From Bacteroidales bacterium (GTDB lineage Bacteria; Bacteroidota; Bacteroidia; Bacteroidales; WCHB1-69): 36,702 bases of DNA. The DNA is taken from positions 1-36,702 of the forward strand of contig JAISUP010000015.1 of the NCBI GenBank assembly GCA_031272025.1. Reading direction: 5' to 3'. Position 1 is the stretch's first letter; each line of letters opens with the position of its first letter. Below the pieces are notes generated by a model. The model was not told the origin of the DNA and made no database searches. It was given only the letters and a program-made list of their open reading frames with translations. Positions 20,194 through 29,777 of this stretch are shown in pieces. The translations under genes and the position numbers were made by a program.

Positions 20194-22650
20194 TTACTTA
20201 TTACAATTTTTACAAACCATTTTTTTCACTTCGGCGTTATCAAAAATCGTAACGGGCAGTTTGTCAAACAAGGCACAAAGACGGGTTGGATTTTTGGCTA
20301 TTGCCATGTTTACCGATTTCGTGAAGAGCGCACCCAAATAGGTTTCGGGGCGATGTGCTGCCAAACTCACGTATGAAAATAGAAAATCTTCGCTAATGCT
20401 TTCATCCGACAAAAATGGGGTCATTAAATCTAAGGCAAACATGTAATCATAGTTTTTGATATAATAAGATGCTAATTTATATGCAGTTTGCCACGAAGAC
20501 AATTTGTCTCCGGTTAAGGTTTTGATTTTGGCATAGATATTTGTAAGCAGTTGCGGCTGTGTAGATGAAGGGTGTGTAGTTAAGTAATTGATAAATTTGA
20601 GTTGCCATTCCAAGTTTAACAAGTCTATTTTTTTCTTAGGTAAAGTATTTATACTGTATAGTTTATCTACGGCTGCCTGTAATTTGGCGATCTCGTTTTC
20701 TGCCATTATGGTGGTTTGATAAAGGCTAATGACATTCATGTTGTATTGTGCCGCGGGATTAGCGGGATTATAGTCGTATATTTTTTTCATGTCTGCCGCT
20801 ATGGATTCTGTCATTTTGGGTTGCACGAGATATTTCAGGTAGCATTCGTTGAGCAGGAAAGTTTGTCTCGAAGCCAAATCGGGCACTTGCATCCCCGCGA
20901 GAATTTGGGTTTCGTATTTTTGTTTTTCCACGTGATCCATGAGATATTTTTGTATGGCAATGGCTAATGGAAACTGTTTTTTGCGCCGCACGGATTCATT
21001 AAATTTATACAATGCCACGTTCAGGGCATTTTCGGGGGTATTCACGTTGAGCGAGAAATGGATGACTGCTCGCATGTAATGATGTTTGGTCAAAAAAGTA
21101 TCTAATTCTCTGGCTACTTGATTTTTATTTTTAGTCAGTTTTTCTATTACCTGTTCTTTGGGTTCCAAAATTAAGTAGTAATATTCGGCACTGTATAGCA
21201 AATCTTTTTTAAAGTCGCTCCACCCGTCGTCGGTACAGGATTCTATTTTCGCGGACGGGAAGCGCTTCGCGAAAGCCGCCGCCGCCGATTTGCCTTGCAT
21301 TTCTAATGCCTTCATGTAAGTAGCATTCTTCGCGTTGTCGAGCGATGTGTGCGCGATAATTTCTACTTTTGTTACCGTGTAAGCAGGCAATTTCATCGCC
21401 TTCATTTGAGGCTCAAAATCGGCATAAGTATAGGTAGTCTTTTTGGGCTTCATGGGCAAATCTATCGAACGGATAACCTCCTCTTCCGATGGAATATAAG
21501 CACCTGCCGGCTTCTCGGTTTGAAAATCAGGCAAAAAATTGATTTTTGTCTCAAATTCGGCATGTTTGCACTCTATATTTTTCTTAATAATGGTCCTACA
21601 AGCATATTTTCCTTCTTTAAGCACGATAACATTGATGTCGTAGTCGGCATTGGGGTCAATGGTTTCCGGAATTTTACAAACCGTAGCAATCAGTTTGGAA
21701 GATTTTTTATCTGCAATTTCGTTAGATTCCAATATTTTGGCAAAAGTAAAAGATTTGGTTACTGTTCCGCGAAAAGGTTTACTGTTATCCACGATAGTCG
21801 CGTGTTCGCAGTCATATTGTTTGTGTTGCACGAAGTCGAGTACTATCTCATCGCCTTCTTTTCCTATCATTTTCCTAATGGCACGATAGTCATCACACGA
21901 GAATATCACGTCATCGCCTTTGACCGTGAAACAAGAGGACAAGATTTCCATAGAAATATCTTTGCTGCAACGGGCACATACCTGAGCGTTGTATGGCGAT
22001 ATGCCCGCTCGCCCTTTCGTGTAGGGCAAATTCTTATCGGAAGGGGTAGTTTGATACGTTTGGAAGATGCGGTCATTTCCCAATATCAAAGAACCGTACA
22101 TGTTGCGAAGGTTGTTGTCGGGTTTTAGTCCAATGCCCACGCAAGTGTACGAAGAATTTAAAAGAATCTCCGCGGTTTTTAAATTCTTGAGCAAAGGCTG
22201 TATCAATGCTAAACAAACATCGTAATAAGAATAGTCGCTATCGCCCGCGTATGCTTTGGCTTTGAGTAGCAGTTCTGTCCCTTGTGTGGCAAGCCCGTAT
22301 TTTTTCAACCGCATGTTCAATGTTTTGTATTGAGCAATGTTTTCCCCTGTTTTCTCGTCTTTTGACGCTTGATAATTTGCCTGAAACTGTGCCGTGGAAT
22401 CTATTTTGCTGTCATGTTTTAAGGCAGGCAAAAACGAGTATTGTGCACGGGCAGCATCCAACATGTCGCTCATACATTGATACAAAACTTTTTCCGAATA
22501 AGTACCCGCGTTAAAATTCTTCTGATACTTATCGTTTTTTTTCACCACCTCCGGCGCGAAATTAAGATAAGGATTTTCATTTTGCGAAAATGATAATTCG
22601 CTCATTACCAATAAGCAAAAACATAAAAAAAAGATATTTATTCTTCTCAT
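20194..22650 (-). CDS. Large secreted protein with N-terminal CAP/SCP-like domain and possible OmpA-like segment
   Basis: 818 aa; signal peptide; ARAQYSFLPALKHDSKIDSTAQFQANYQA...GENIA...LLNSSYTCVGIGL; VEIIAHTSLDNAKNATYMKALEMQGKSAAAAFAKRFPSAKI. Confidence 0.65.
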   Translation of the reverse strand: MRRINIFFLCFCLLVMSELSFSQNENPYLNFAPEVVKKNDKYQKNFNAGTYSEKVLYQCMSDMLDAARAQYSFLPALKHDSKIDSTAQFQANYQASKDEKTGENIAQYKTLNMRLKKYGLATQGTELLLKAKAYAGDSDYSYYDVCLALIQPLLKNLKTAEILLNSSYTCVGIGLKPDNNLRNMYGSLILGNDRIFQTYQTTPSDKNLPYTKGRAGISPYNAQVCARCSKDISMEILSSCFTVKGDDVIFSCDDYRAIRKMIGKEGDEIVLDFVQHKQYDCEHATIVDNSKPFRGTVTKSFTFAKILESNEIADKKSSKLIATVCKIPETIDPNADYDINVIVLKEGKYACRTIIKKNIECKHAEFETKINFLPDFQTEKPAGAYIPSEEEVIRSIDLPMKPKKTTYTYADFEPQMKAMKLPAYTVTKVEIIAHTSLDNAKNATYMKALEMQGKSAAAAFAKRFPSAKIESCTDDGWSDFKKDLLYSAEYYYLILEPKEQVIEKLTKNKNQVARELDTFLTKHHYMRAVIHFSLNVNTPENALNVALYKFNESVRRKKQFPLAIAIQKYLMDHVEKQKYETQILAGMQVPDLASRQTFLLNECYLKYLVQPKMTESIAADMKKIYDYNPANPAAQYNMNVISLYQTTIMAENEIAKLQAAVDKLYSINTLPKKKIDLLNLEWQLKFINYLTTHPSSTQPQLLTNIYAKIKTLTGDKLSSWQTAYKLASYYIKNYDYMFALDLMTPFLSDESISEDFLFSYVSLAAHRPETYLGALFTKSVNMAIAKNPTRLCALFDKLPVTIFDNAEVKKMVCKNCNK

Positions 22651-22751
22651 ATTACATTTATTTTTAATTTGAAAAACACGCTACAATAATAACACTTTTT
22701 TTTGAAATATGCAATAGTCTTTTTTTAAAAAAAAACATCGCGTACAATTTT

Positions 22752-23495
22752 TCATTTCTGTGTTAGCGTGCGGAACATATCTTCTAAGGGGGTATGCTGT
22801 GGGTTAAAATTTTGGTGTTCCCGTTCCTCTTCCGCCATTTTAAGCAATTGATTAAGAGATGAATCTATGACAATTTTCCCATGATGGATGATGATAACTC
22901 TGTCGCAAACGGCTTGCACTTCTTGCATGATATGCGTGGAAAGCAACACCGTTTTTTGTTGTCCGCATGTCCTGATCAGTTCGCGAATTTCTACCAATTG
23001 ATTGGGGTCTAAGCCCGTGGTAGGCTCGTCTAAAATAAGCACTTCGGGGTCATGAATCAGTGCTTGTGCCAATCCTACTCGTTGTTTGTAGCCCCGCGAC
23101 AACGCCCCGATTTTTTTGTGCTGCTCTATTTTTAAACCGGTCATTTCCACTACCTTATCTATTGCTTTCTTTTTATCGGGAAGATGATGCAGCCCCGCGA
23201 TAAAATGAAGAAATTCGCGCACGTACATGTCATGATACAAAGGATTGCTCTCTGAGAGGTAGCCTATTTTGGAACGCAACAACAAAGAATCATTCCAAAT
23301 ATCCAAGCCACACACCGACACGTTTCCTTCGGTAGGCGGCAAAAAACAGGTAATGATTTTCATCATGGTGGATTTGCCCGCGCCATTAGGTCCTAAAAAA
23401 CCAACAACTTCTCCTTTTGAAATTTCAAAGGTTACCTTATTTAAGGCATACTGACTTCCATAAAGTTTGGTTACGTTTTGTACGATGATTGACAT
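22752..23495 (-). CDS. ABC transporter ATP-binding protein, GldA-like
   Basis: GPNGAGKSTMMKIITCFLPPTEG, LSRGYKQRVGLAQALIHDPEVLILDEPTTGLDP. Confidence 0.88.
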   Translation of the reverse strand: MSIIVQNVTKLYGSQYALNKVTFEISKGEVVGFLGPNGAGKSTMMKIITCFLPPTEGNVSVCGLDIWNDSLLLRSKIGYLSESNPLYHDMYVREFLHFIAGLHHLPDKKKAIDKVVEMTGLKIEQHKKIGALSRGYKQRVGLAQALIHDPEVLILDEPTTGLDPNQLVEIRELIRTCGQQKTVLLSTHIMQEVQAVCDRVIIIHHGKIVIDSSLNQLLKMAEEEREHQNFNPQHTPLEDMFRTLTQK

Positions 23496-23600
23496 ATTTA
23501 GACTTGTTATTTAAACCGCGAATATAGTAAAAAAAGGGTTACGGCAACTATTTTTTTTTAAAATTTACTTCAAAGAGTTGTCATTTTTCTTAATTTCGCG

Positions 23601-23608
23601 TACCTTTG
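23601..23608 (+). promoter_or_regulatory. -7 box TACCTTTG upstream of clpC
   Basis: TACCTTTGCA 20 bp before ATG at 23629. Confidence 0.55.
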
Positions 23609-23628
23609 CATTCTGAATTTATAAGGCG

Positions 23629-26178
23629 ATGGATTTAAATGATAAGTATTCAAAAGGGATGCAATTTGCTATTAGCGAAGCACTTAATGTTGCAGTACAA
23701 TACCAGTCTCCCTATATAGGGGTGGAACATATCATGCTTGGTATTTTGCGATATATAGATAAAGAGCCGGTTGGTCATTTTCATGATTGGTGGGTTCATG
23801 TAGTAAGCAATCTCGGCTCCCAACGAGTACGCGAAGAATTGGAAGATATATTAGACAACAATCGTTCGAGAGAAGATATACCGGTAGGAGATATTAAACA
23901 AAACATGCAAGCCGAGAACATACTGCGTCTTGCTTTCTTGATATCGGTTGAACGCAAAGCCTCAAAAATTGAAGATAAGCATTTTGTTTTGGCTATCTTA
24001 AAAGACGGACGCTCTAATGTCGTGAAAATGCTATTGGAAAAGAAAGGTATAACTTATGATTCGTTATACACGCATGTTGACCAAGAGGAGGAATGCGATA
24101 TGTTGAGAAACGCAGCCGATGAGGGTTTTCGAGCAGCGCTGGACATGTATTCTAATATTGCTGAAAGTTCTTCTCCCCCTACGAAGAAGGGCAACAACAA
24201 GAGTAACAACAAGGGGAGTTCCACGCCTATTCTCGACAGTTTTGGTAAAGATTTAACGCATTTAGCGGCAACAGGTAAATTAGACCCTACCGTGGGCAGG
24301 GAAAAAGAATTGGAACGTATAACGCAAATATTGAGTCGCCGCAAAAAAAATAATCCTGTCCTGATTGGCGAACCGGGGGTGGGAAAATCGGCAATTGCCG
24401 AAGGATTAGCCCTTCGTATTGTAGAAGGAAAAGTGTCGCGAATGCTTATTGACAAAAGAATTATCACCTTAGATATGGCTTCTTTGCTCGCGGGCACGAA
24501 ATATCGCGGGCAATTAGAAGAACGCGTAAAGGCGATATTGTCAGAGATAGAGTCAAACTCTAACCTGATTCTTTTTATTGACGAACTGCATACCATGATC
24601 GGGGCGGGAAGTACTTCGGGATCGGCGGTAGATATTGCCAATATGTTCAAACCCGCGTTGGCAAGGGGCGAAATGCAATGCATTGGGGCTACTACCTTAG
24701 ACGAATACAGACAATATATTGAAACAGACGGGGCGTTGGAGAGACGTTTTCAAAAAATTATGGTAGAGCCTACGTCTTTGGAAGAAACAACGGTGATTCT
24801 TAACAATATTAAGTGTAAATACGAAGACCATCATTTAGTTACCTATTCCAATGAAGCCATTCAAGCCTGTGTTTCATTAAGCAATCGCTATATTACAGAT
24901 CGTCATTTACCCGATAAAGCCATTGATGTTTTAGACGAAGTAGGGGCACGGGTTCATATTTTCAATCTCCGTGTGCCGCAAGGGCTGTTGGAAATAGAAC
25001 AGGAAATAGAAACTTTGCAAAAACTGAAAAACGACGCGATTAAAGAACAGCAATATGGGGTAGCGGCTACCTATCGAGACCAAATACGACAAGAGGAAGA
25101 CCGCCTTGCCGAAGTGAAAAAAGAATGGGAAACCGAAAATAGCCTTTCGCGCCCCGTGGTTACCGGAGAAAATGTTGCCGAAGTCATTGCCATGATGACC
25201 GGCGTGCCGGTGCAAAGTGTGGCTAAAAATGAAAAAGAAAAACTGTTAAATATGGCTACCGCGCTCGCGGGGAAAGTGATAGGGCAAGATGACGCGATTC
25301 GTAAAATCTCGAAAGCCATCCTTCGCAATCGGGCGGGACTGAAAGACCCGAATAAACCCATCGGTGTCTTTATTTTTCTTGGACAGACAGGGGTAGGTAA
25401 AACTTACCTTGCCAAAATCCTTGCCGAGTACATGTTCGATTCTATAGATACCTTGATACGATTCGACATGAGCGAATTTCAAGAAGCCCATTCCGTGTCA
25501 AGACTCATCGGTTCACCCCCCGGGTACGTGGGATACGAAGAAGGGGGACAACTGACCGAAAAAGTGAGACGTAAACCTTATTCTATCGTACTCCTTGACG
25601 AGATAGAAAAAGCCCATCGTGACGTTTATAACGTGCTACTACAAGTTTTTGACGAAGGAGTGCTTACCGATGGGGCAGGACGTAAAGTAGACTTTAAAAA
25701 TACTATTGTCATCATGACTTCAAATATCGGTTCGCGAGAGTTAAAAGATTTTGGCACCGGGGTAGGATATGCTACAGGGGCCACCGAAGCCGCCAAAGAG
25801 AAAAATACACATGCTATACTGCAAAAAGCACTCAAACAAACCTTTGCCCCCGAATTTCTAAACCGTATAGACGACATCATATATTTTAATTCATTGGATA
25901 AAGAAAATATAATTAAAATTATTGATATTGAATTAAACAAACTCTTTAAACGAGTTCAACAAATGGGTAAGGAGGTGCAAATTACCGAAAGTGCCAAAGA
26001 ATTTCTTGCCGATATAGGGTGGGATAAAAGTTACGGGGCACGCCCGCTCAAACGGGTAATACAAAAACACGTGGAAGACCTGCTCTCGGAAGCCTTACTA
26101 ACCCAACCAACCGAAGATGCCGATAAAATCACGATTGACTACGATACCCAAAAAGAGGAAATAATACTATGTTCATAA
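23629..26178 (+). CDS. clpC: ATP-dependent Clp protease ATP-binding subunit (ClpC type)
   Basis: 849 aa; two Walker A (GEPGVGKSAIAEG, GQTGVGKTYLAK), UVR-like linker, Clp_N repeats. Confidence 0.93.
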   Translation: MDLNDKYSKGMQFAISEALNVAVQYQSPYIGVEHIMLGILRYIDKEPVGHFHDWWVHVVSNLGSQRVREELEDILDNNRSREDIPVGDIKQNMQAENILRLAFLISVERKASKIEDKHFVLAILKDGRSNVVKMLLEKKGITYDSLYTHVDQEEECDMLRNAADEGFRAALDMYSNIAESSSPPTKKGNNKSNNKGSSTPILDSFGKDLTHLAATGKLDPTVGREKELERITQILSRRKKNNPVLIGEPGVGKSAIAEGLALRIVEGKVSRMLIDKRIITLDMASLLAGTKYRGQLEERVKAILSEIESNSNLILFIDELHTMIGAGSTSGSAVDIANMFKPALARGEMQCIGATTLDEYRQYIETDGALERRFQKIMVEPTSLEETTVILNNIKCKYEDHHLVTYSNEAIQACVSLSNRYITDRHLPDKAIDVLDEVGARVHIFNLRVPQGLLEIEQEIETLQKLKNDAIKEQQYGVAATYRDQIRQEEDRLAEVKKEWETENSLSRPVVTGENVAEVIAMMTGVPVQSVAKNEKEKLLNMATALAGKVIGQDDAIRKISKAILRNRAGLKDPNKPIGVFIFLGQTGVGKTYLAKILAEYMFDSIDTLIRFDMSEFQEAHSVSRLIGSPPGYVGYEEGGQLTEKVRRKPYSIVLLDEIEKAHRDVYNVLLQVFDEGVLTDGAGRKVDFKNTIVIMTSNIGSRELKDFGTGVGYATGATEAAKEKNTHAILQKALKQTFAPEFLNRIDDIIYFNSLDKENIIKIIDIELNKLFKRVQQMGKEVQITESAKEFLADIGWDKSYGARPLKRVIQKHVEDLLSEALLTQPTEDADKITIDYDTQKEEIILCS

Positions 26179-26199
26179 AAAAATACGAGAATCGCGGAG

Positions 26200-27918
26200 A
26201 TGAATTTAGAACAAGTTAAGTCCTTCCTGAATATTATTTTTTCTTTTGACAATACTTACCCGTTACTTTTTACTCAGTTTTATTTCTGGGCTTTCTTTGC
26301 TATCATTTTTGCAGGATTTAGTTTGTTGGGAAACCGTGTGCTGTCGCGTAATATTTTTCTCTTTGCCGCCAGTTTGTTTTTCTACTACAAAACTTCAGGC
26401 TTATTCGTGATATTGCTCGTGTTCACGGTTATTCTTGGTTTCTTCGCGGGCAAACAAATACATCTACGCGCGAGCAAGTCTGCCCGAAAAGGTCTCCTCT
26501 TTGTAGGGGTATTCATCAACTTAGGCGTGTTGTGCTATTTTAAATATGCCTATTTCTTCACGGATGCCTGTAATGCCTTATTTCATACTAAATATCATGT
26601 TATAAATTATTTAGCACGATGGGCAAATGAATGGGGACAAACGTCTCGTTTCGATGCCTCTAAAATATTGCTCCCCGTGGGAATTTCTTTCTTCACGTTC
26701 CAAAATATCAGTTATCTTGTTGATATTTACCGAAAAAAAGTAGAACCTGTGCGTAATATCTTTAATTTCGGTTTCTATCTTTCTTTTTTCCCGCAATTGG
26801 TTGCCGGTCCTATTGTACGTGCCAATCAATTTATCCCACAATTATATAAGAAGTTTTTTCTTTCGCGAAAACAATTTGGCATTGCCTTGTTTTGGATACT
26901 CAATGGTTTGATTAAGAAACTCATTCTTAGCGATTACCTTGCCGTGAATTTCGTGGACAGGGTATTCAATAACCCGGATCTTTTTACCGGGTTCGAAAAT
27001 CTTTCGGCACTGTTTTTCTATTCTTTACAAGTGTATGCCGATTTTTCGGGCTATACCGACATCGCTATCGGCGTGGCTATGCTCATGGGTTTTTATTTGC
27101 CCACCAACTTCAATTCCCCGTATAAGGCAACCAACTGTGGAGATTTTTGGAAACGTTGGCATATATCGCTCTCCTCGTGGCTCAAAGATTACCTCTATAT
27201 CCCCTTGGGCGGTAGTAGAAAAGGAAAAATACGCGCTAAAATAAATCTCATGCTCACCATGTTGCTGGGCGGCTTATGGCATGGTGCAAGTTGGAATTTC
27301 ATGATTTGGGGCGGACTAAACGGGATTGGAATCCTTATTTACAAAACATGGAAAGACATGAAAAAAAACATACGGGCTCTGCTCGCTTTCGTGTTTTTTC
27401 TTAATTTTCTTCTATTGCAAATATTGTTCCCACATCCGGCGTGGCTTATCGGGACTATATGGAGCGGGGTTATTTGCTTGGGAACCTGTATCGATTACCT
27501 GTACTCGGCATGTATTCGGCAACGTCCTTTGTATGGGCTCAACCGGGGGTGGTCTATTTTACTCACCTTCGTTTTTATCACTTTCACGCGACTGTTTTTT
27601 CGGTCAGGCTCTAATTTAGACCCTGCCGAAGCCAATCAAGTGGCATGGGATACCGCTACCCGCGTGGTAACCCGTATTGGCGGCAAATGGCAATGGGAGG
27701 TAATCCCCCAAATTATCTATCAATATCGTTTTATTTTTTTGCTCTTCACGGCGGGCATGCTCATTCATTGGCTCCCTGACAAATGGAAACGATGGTATAG
27801 ACTGCGCTTTGCTACTTTGCCGGTGTGGGCACTTGCCATCACTATGGTAGCCGCCGTTTTCGCGCTCTATCAATTCGTAGTCGCCGACCTGCAACCGTTT
27901 ATCTATTTCCAGTTTTAA
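26200..27918 (+). CDS. MBOAT family O-acyltransferase (AlgI/DltB-like)
   Basis: 572 aa; FFPQLVAGPIVRANQFIPQ, DFWKRWHISLSSWLKDYLYIPLGG, GGLWHGASWNFMIWGGLNG. Confidence 0.93.
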   Translation: MNLEQVKSFLNIIFSFDNTYPLLFTQFYFWAFFAIIFAGFSLLGNRVLSRNIFLFAASLFFYYKTSGLFVILLVFTVILGFFAGKQIHLRASKSARKGLLFVGVFINLGVLCYFKYAYFFTDACNALFHTKYHVINYLARWANEWGQTSRFDASKILLPVGISFFTFQNISYLVDIYRKKVEPVRNIFNFGFYLSFFPQLVAGPIVRANQFIPQLYKKFFLSRKQFGIALFWILNGLIKKLILSDYLAVNFVDRVFNNPDLFTGFENLSALFFYSLQVYADFSGYTDIAIGVAMLMGFYLPTNFNSPYKATNCGDFWKRWHISLSSWLKDYLYIPLGGSRKGKIRAKINLMLTMLLGGLWHGASWNFMIWGGLNGIGILIYKTWKDMKKNIRALLAFVFFLNFLLLQILFPHPAWLIGTIWSGVICLGTCIDYLYSACIRQRPLYGLNRGWSILLTFVFITFTRLFFRSGSNLDPAEANQVAWDTATRVVTRIGGKWQWEVIPQIIYQYRFIFLLFTAGMLIHWLPDKWKRWYRLRFATLPVWALAITMVAAVFALYQFVVADLQPFIYFQF

Positions 27919-27919
27919 T

Positions 27920-28366
27920 TTATTGATAAAAATCCAAGGTGATGTTGTCGCCTTGGCTATCCGTGTAAGTATATTTTAATTGATGATCCGAAAATTTTAT
28001 AATTCGTGCTTCGTATTGATATTCTTTATTTTGTAATCGAAAGTCGATATTTAATTTTTTATAATTATCAAAAAACACGTAAGAGCCTTTGACAGATTGC
28101 GTGGGCGACAGATTTTCGTCGTAAACAGTAACAATAAGAATATTCGCGTACTCGAACCGGTAATAGGCATCGCGACACAACGCGGCACGTGTCTCGGAAT
28201 CCGGCATGTCTTCTCCATTCTTCTTAATGTTTTGCAATTGCCATATCCCTATGATGCGATCCTCAGGGTGGTCTAAACTCCACGAGTATTCAGGATACCT
28301 GCAACCCGAACATAAAAATGACATCAAACAAATGACAAAAATCGCTTTCCCGGCTATATTATTCAT
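27920..28366 (-). CDS. Lipocalin-like lipoprotein, hypothetical
   Basis: MNNIAGKAIFVICLMSFLCSGCRY lipobox; IIGIWQLQNIKKNGEDMP. Confidence 0.65.
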   Translation of the reverse strand: MNNIAGKAIFVICLMSFLCSGCRYPEYSWSLDHPEDRIIGIWQLQNIKKNGEDMPDSETRAALCRDAYYRFEYANILIVTVYDENLSPTQSVKGSYVFFDNYKKLNIDFRLQNKEYQYEARIIKFSDHQLKYTYTDSQGDNITLDFYQ

Positions 28367-28415
28367 AAACTCTTTTATTTTTCGCGAAAATACAAAAAAA
28401 ATCAAAAAATTGTAG

Positions 28416-28423
28416 TATTTTTG
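28416..28423 (+). promoter_or_regulatory. -7 box TATTTTTG upstream of the DUF2147 gene
   Basis: TATTTTTG 32 bp upstream of ATG at 28455. Confidence 0.5.
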
Positions 28424-28454
28424 TCGACACTAATATTCAAAAAACAATAAAGTT

Positions 28455-28895
28455 ATGAAAAAGTATTTTTTATGGGTCTTTGTCATGACCATCGGGTTGC
28501 ATGGAGTTCATGCACAAGTAGAACGTGTGGTAGGATATTGGAAAACCGTAGATGACAATAGCGGGGAAATAAAGTCGATGGTACGCGTCTACAAAATGTC
28601 TGATGGTACCTATCAGGGCAAGATAGAAAAGTTATATTTGCATCCCGGGGCAAAGTGCGATAAATGTGAAGGTGCCGATAAAGGAAAGCCCGTTACAGGG
28701 ATGGTGATTATTCGTGACATGAAAGCCGATGGAGATAAACTGTCAGGTGGATACGTCCTTGACCCTGAAAGTGGAAAAAAATATTACGGGAGTATTAGCA
28801 TAGACGAGAAAACCGGAAAACTGAAATTGCGAGGCTCGATAGACAAATTTGGAGTGCTCGGACGTACGCAATACTGGATCCGTGCCACAAATTAG
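28455..28895 (+). CDS. DUF2147 family exported protein
   Basis: VVGYWKTVDDNSGEIKSMVRVYKMSDGTYQGKIEKL, LRGSIDKFGVLGRTQYWIR. Confidence 0.88.
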   Translation: MKKYFLWVFVMTIGLHGVHAQVERVVGYWKTVDDNSGEIKSMVRVYKMSDGTYQGKIEKLYLHPGAKCDKCEGADKGKPVTGMVIIRDMKADGDKLSGGYVLDPESGKKYYGSISIDEKTGKLKLRGSIDKFGVLGRTQYWIRATN

Positions 28896-28900
28896 AAATA

Positions 28901-29048
28901 CAGTTGGACAGTTGGACAGTTGGACAGTAGGACAGTAGGACAGTAGGACAGTAGGACAGTAGGACAGTAGGACAGTTAGACAGTAGGACAGTAGGACAGT
29001 AGGACAGTTAGACAGTAGGACAGTAGGACAGTAGGACAGTAGGACAGT
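28901..29048. repeat. 8-bp minisatellite, CAGT(T/A)(G/A)GA variants, about 18 units
   Basis: By direct reading: CAGTTGGAx3, CAGTAGGAx6, CAGTTAGA, CAGTAGGAx3, CAGTTAGA, CAGTAGGAx4, then degenerate. Confidence 0.95.
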
Positions 29049-29318
29049 TGTAGGGTAGGGGATATGTATTTTTATCCCTTATTCTTTTATTGTCTGAATC
29101 GCTTCGTGGTTCTTGGTGTCTTCTTCGTGAGACTTCGTGGTTCAGACGAATGAGAATGTAGAATGTAGAATGTAGAATGGAAAATGGAAATTATGGAAAG
29201 GAATGGGATAAGGAACCGTCATGGGGCACCTGACCCGCGATTCCCTGATAAAGCAGGGGGTTTTCCGCCTTCGCGAGGGGCTGGCAGGAAACAATCAGGG
29301 AAGCCGTAAACTGGATCG

Positions 29319-29417
29319 CTTCAGGCTTCGCCTTCGCGATGACGGCACGACCTTCAGGCTTCGCCTTCGCGATGACGGCACGACCTTCAGGCTTCGCCTT
29401 CGCGGGAATGACGGGAT
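29319..29417. repeat. 33-bp tandem repeat x3 (CTTCAGGCTTCGCCTTCGCGATGACGGCACGAC)
   Basis: Units start at 29319, 29352, 29385; two related units at 261-326. Confidence 0.95.
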
Positions 29418-29746
29418 AGGAAACCGTCATCGCGGGCTCGACCCCGCGATCTCCTGATAAAGCAGGGGATTCCCGCTTTCGCGAGAGGCAGGTGTCCGCG
29501 TGCTCCGCGTCTTCTTGGCGATCTCCGCGTGAAAAACAAACCCTTATTGTCTAAACCGCTTCGCGGTTCTTCGTGTCTTCTTCGTGAGACTTCGTGTACT
29601 AAAAATAATTACACGAAAAAATCCGTGAAAATCAGTATAATCCGTGTTATCCGTGTGCCATGTGCCATGTGCCAAAAAACAATCATGGTAATCAAGAAAA
29701 TCTTATGAAAATCATGGTTCAGACAGAAAATTAAAAAAAAATCACG

Positions 29747-29754
29747 TATTTTTG
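29747..29754 (+). promoter_or_regulatory. -7 box TATTTTTG upstream of ettA
   Basis: TATTTTTGCA 24 bp before ATG at 29778. Confidence 0.5.
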
Positions 29755-29777
29755 CATCTTCATTAATAAGATATATT

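Larger units (their letters stand above)
28896..29745. repeat. Mosaic intergenic repeat locus B
   Basis: Contains the same modules as locus A in a different order, plus CCTGATAAAGCAGGGG twice. Confidence 0.85.

Noticed and set aside
21349-22128. 259-aa + strand ORF
   Set aside because: Antisense to the well-supported 818-aa secreted protein; no recognisable domain.
18189-22650. Complete restriction-modification system
   Set aside because: Neighbours are a secreted CAP-like protein and a TonB receptor; no nuclease motif was recognised.
24054-24683. 209-aa minus ORF
   Set aside because: Antisense shadow of clpC.
28901-29048. CRISPR array
   Set aside because: Units are 8 bp with no spacers; no cas genes in the window.
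29191-29457. ORFs on both strands across the 33-bp repeats
   Set aside because: Repeat-derived open frames with no start context or family similarity.
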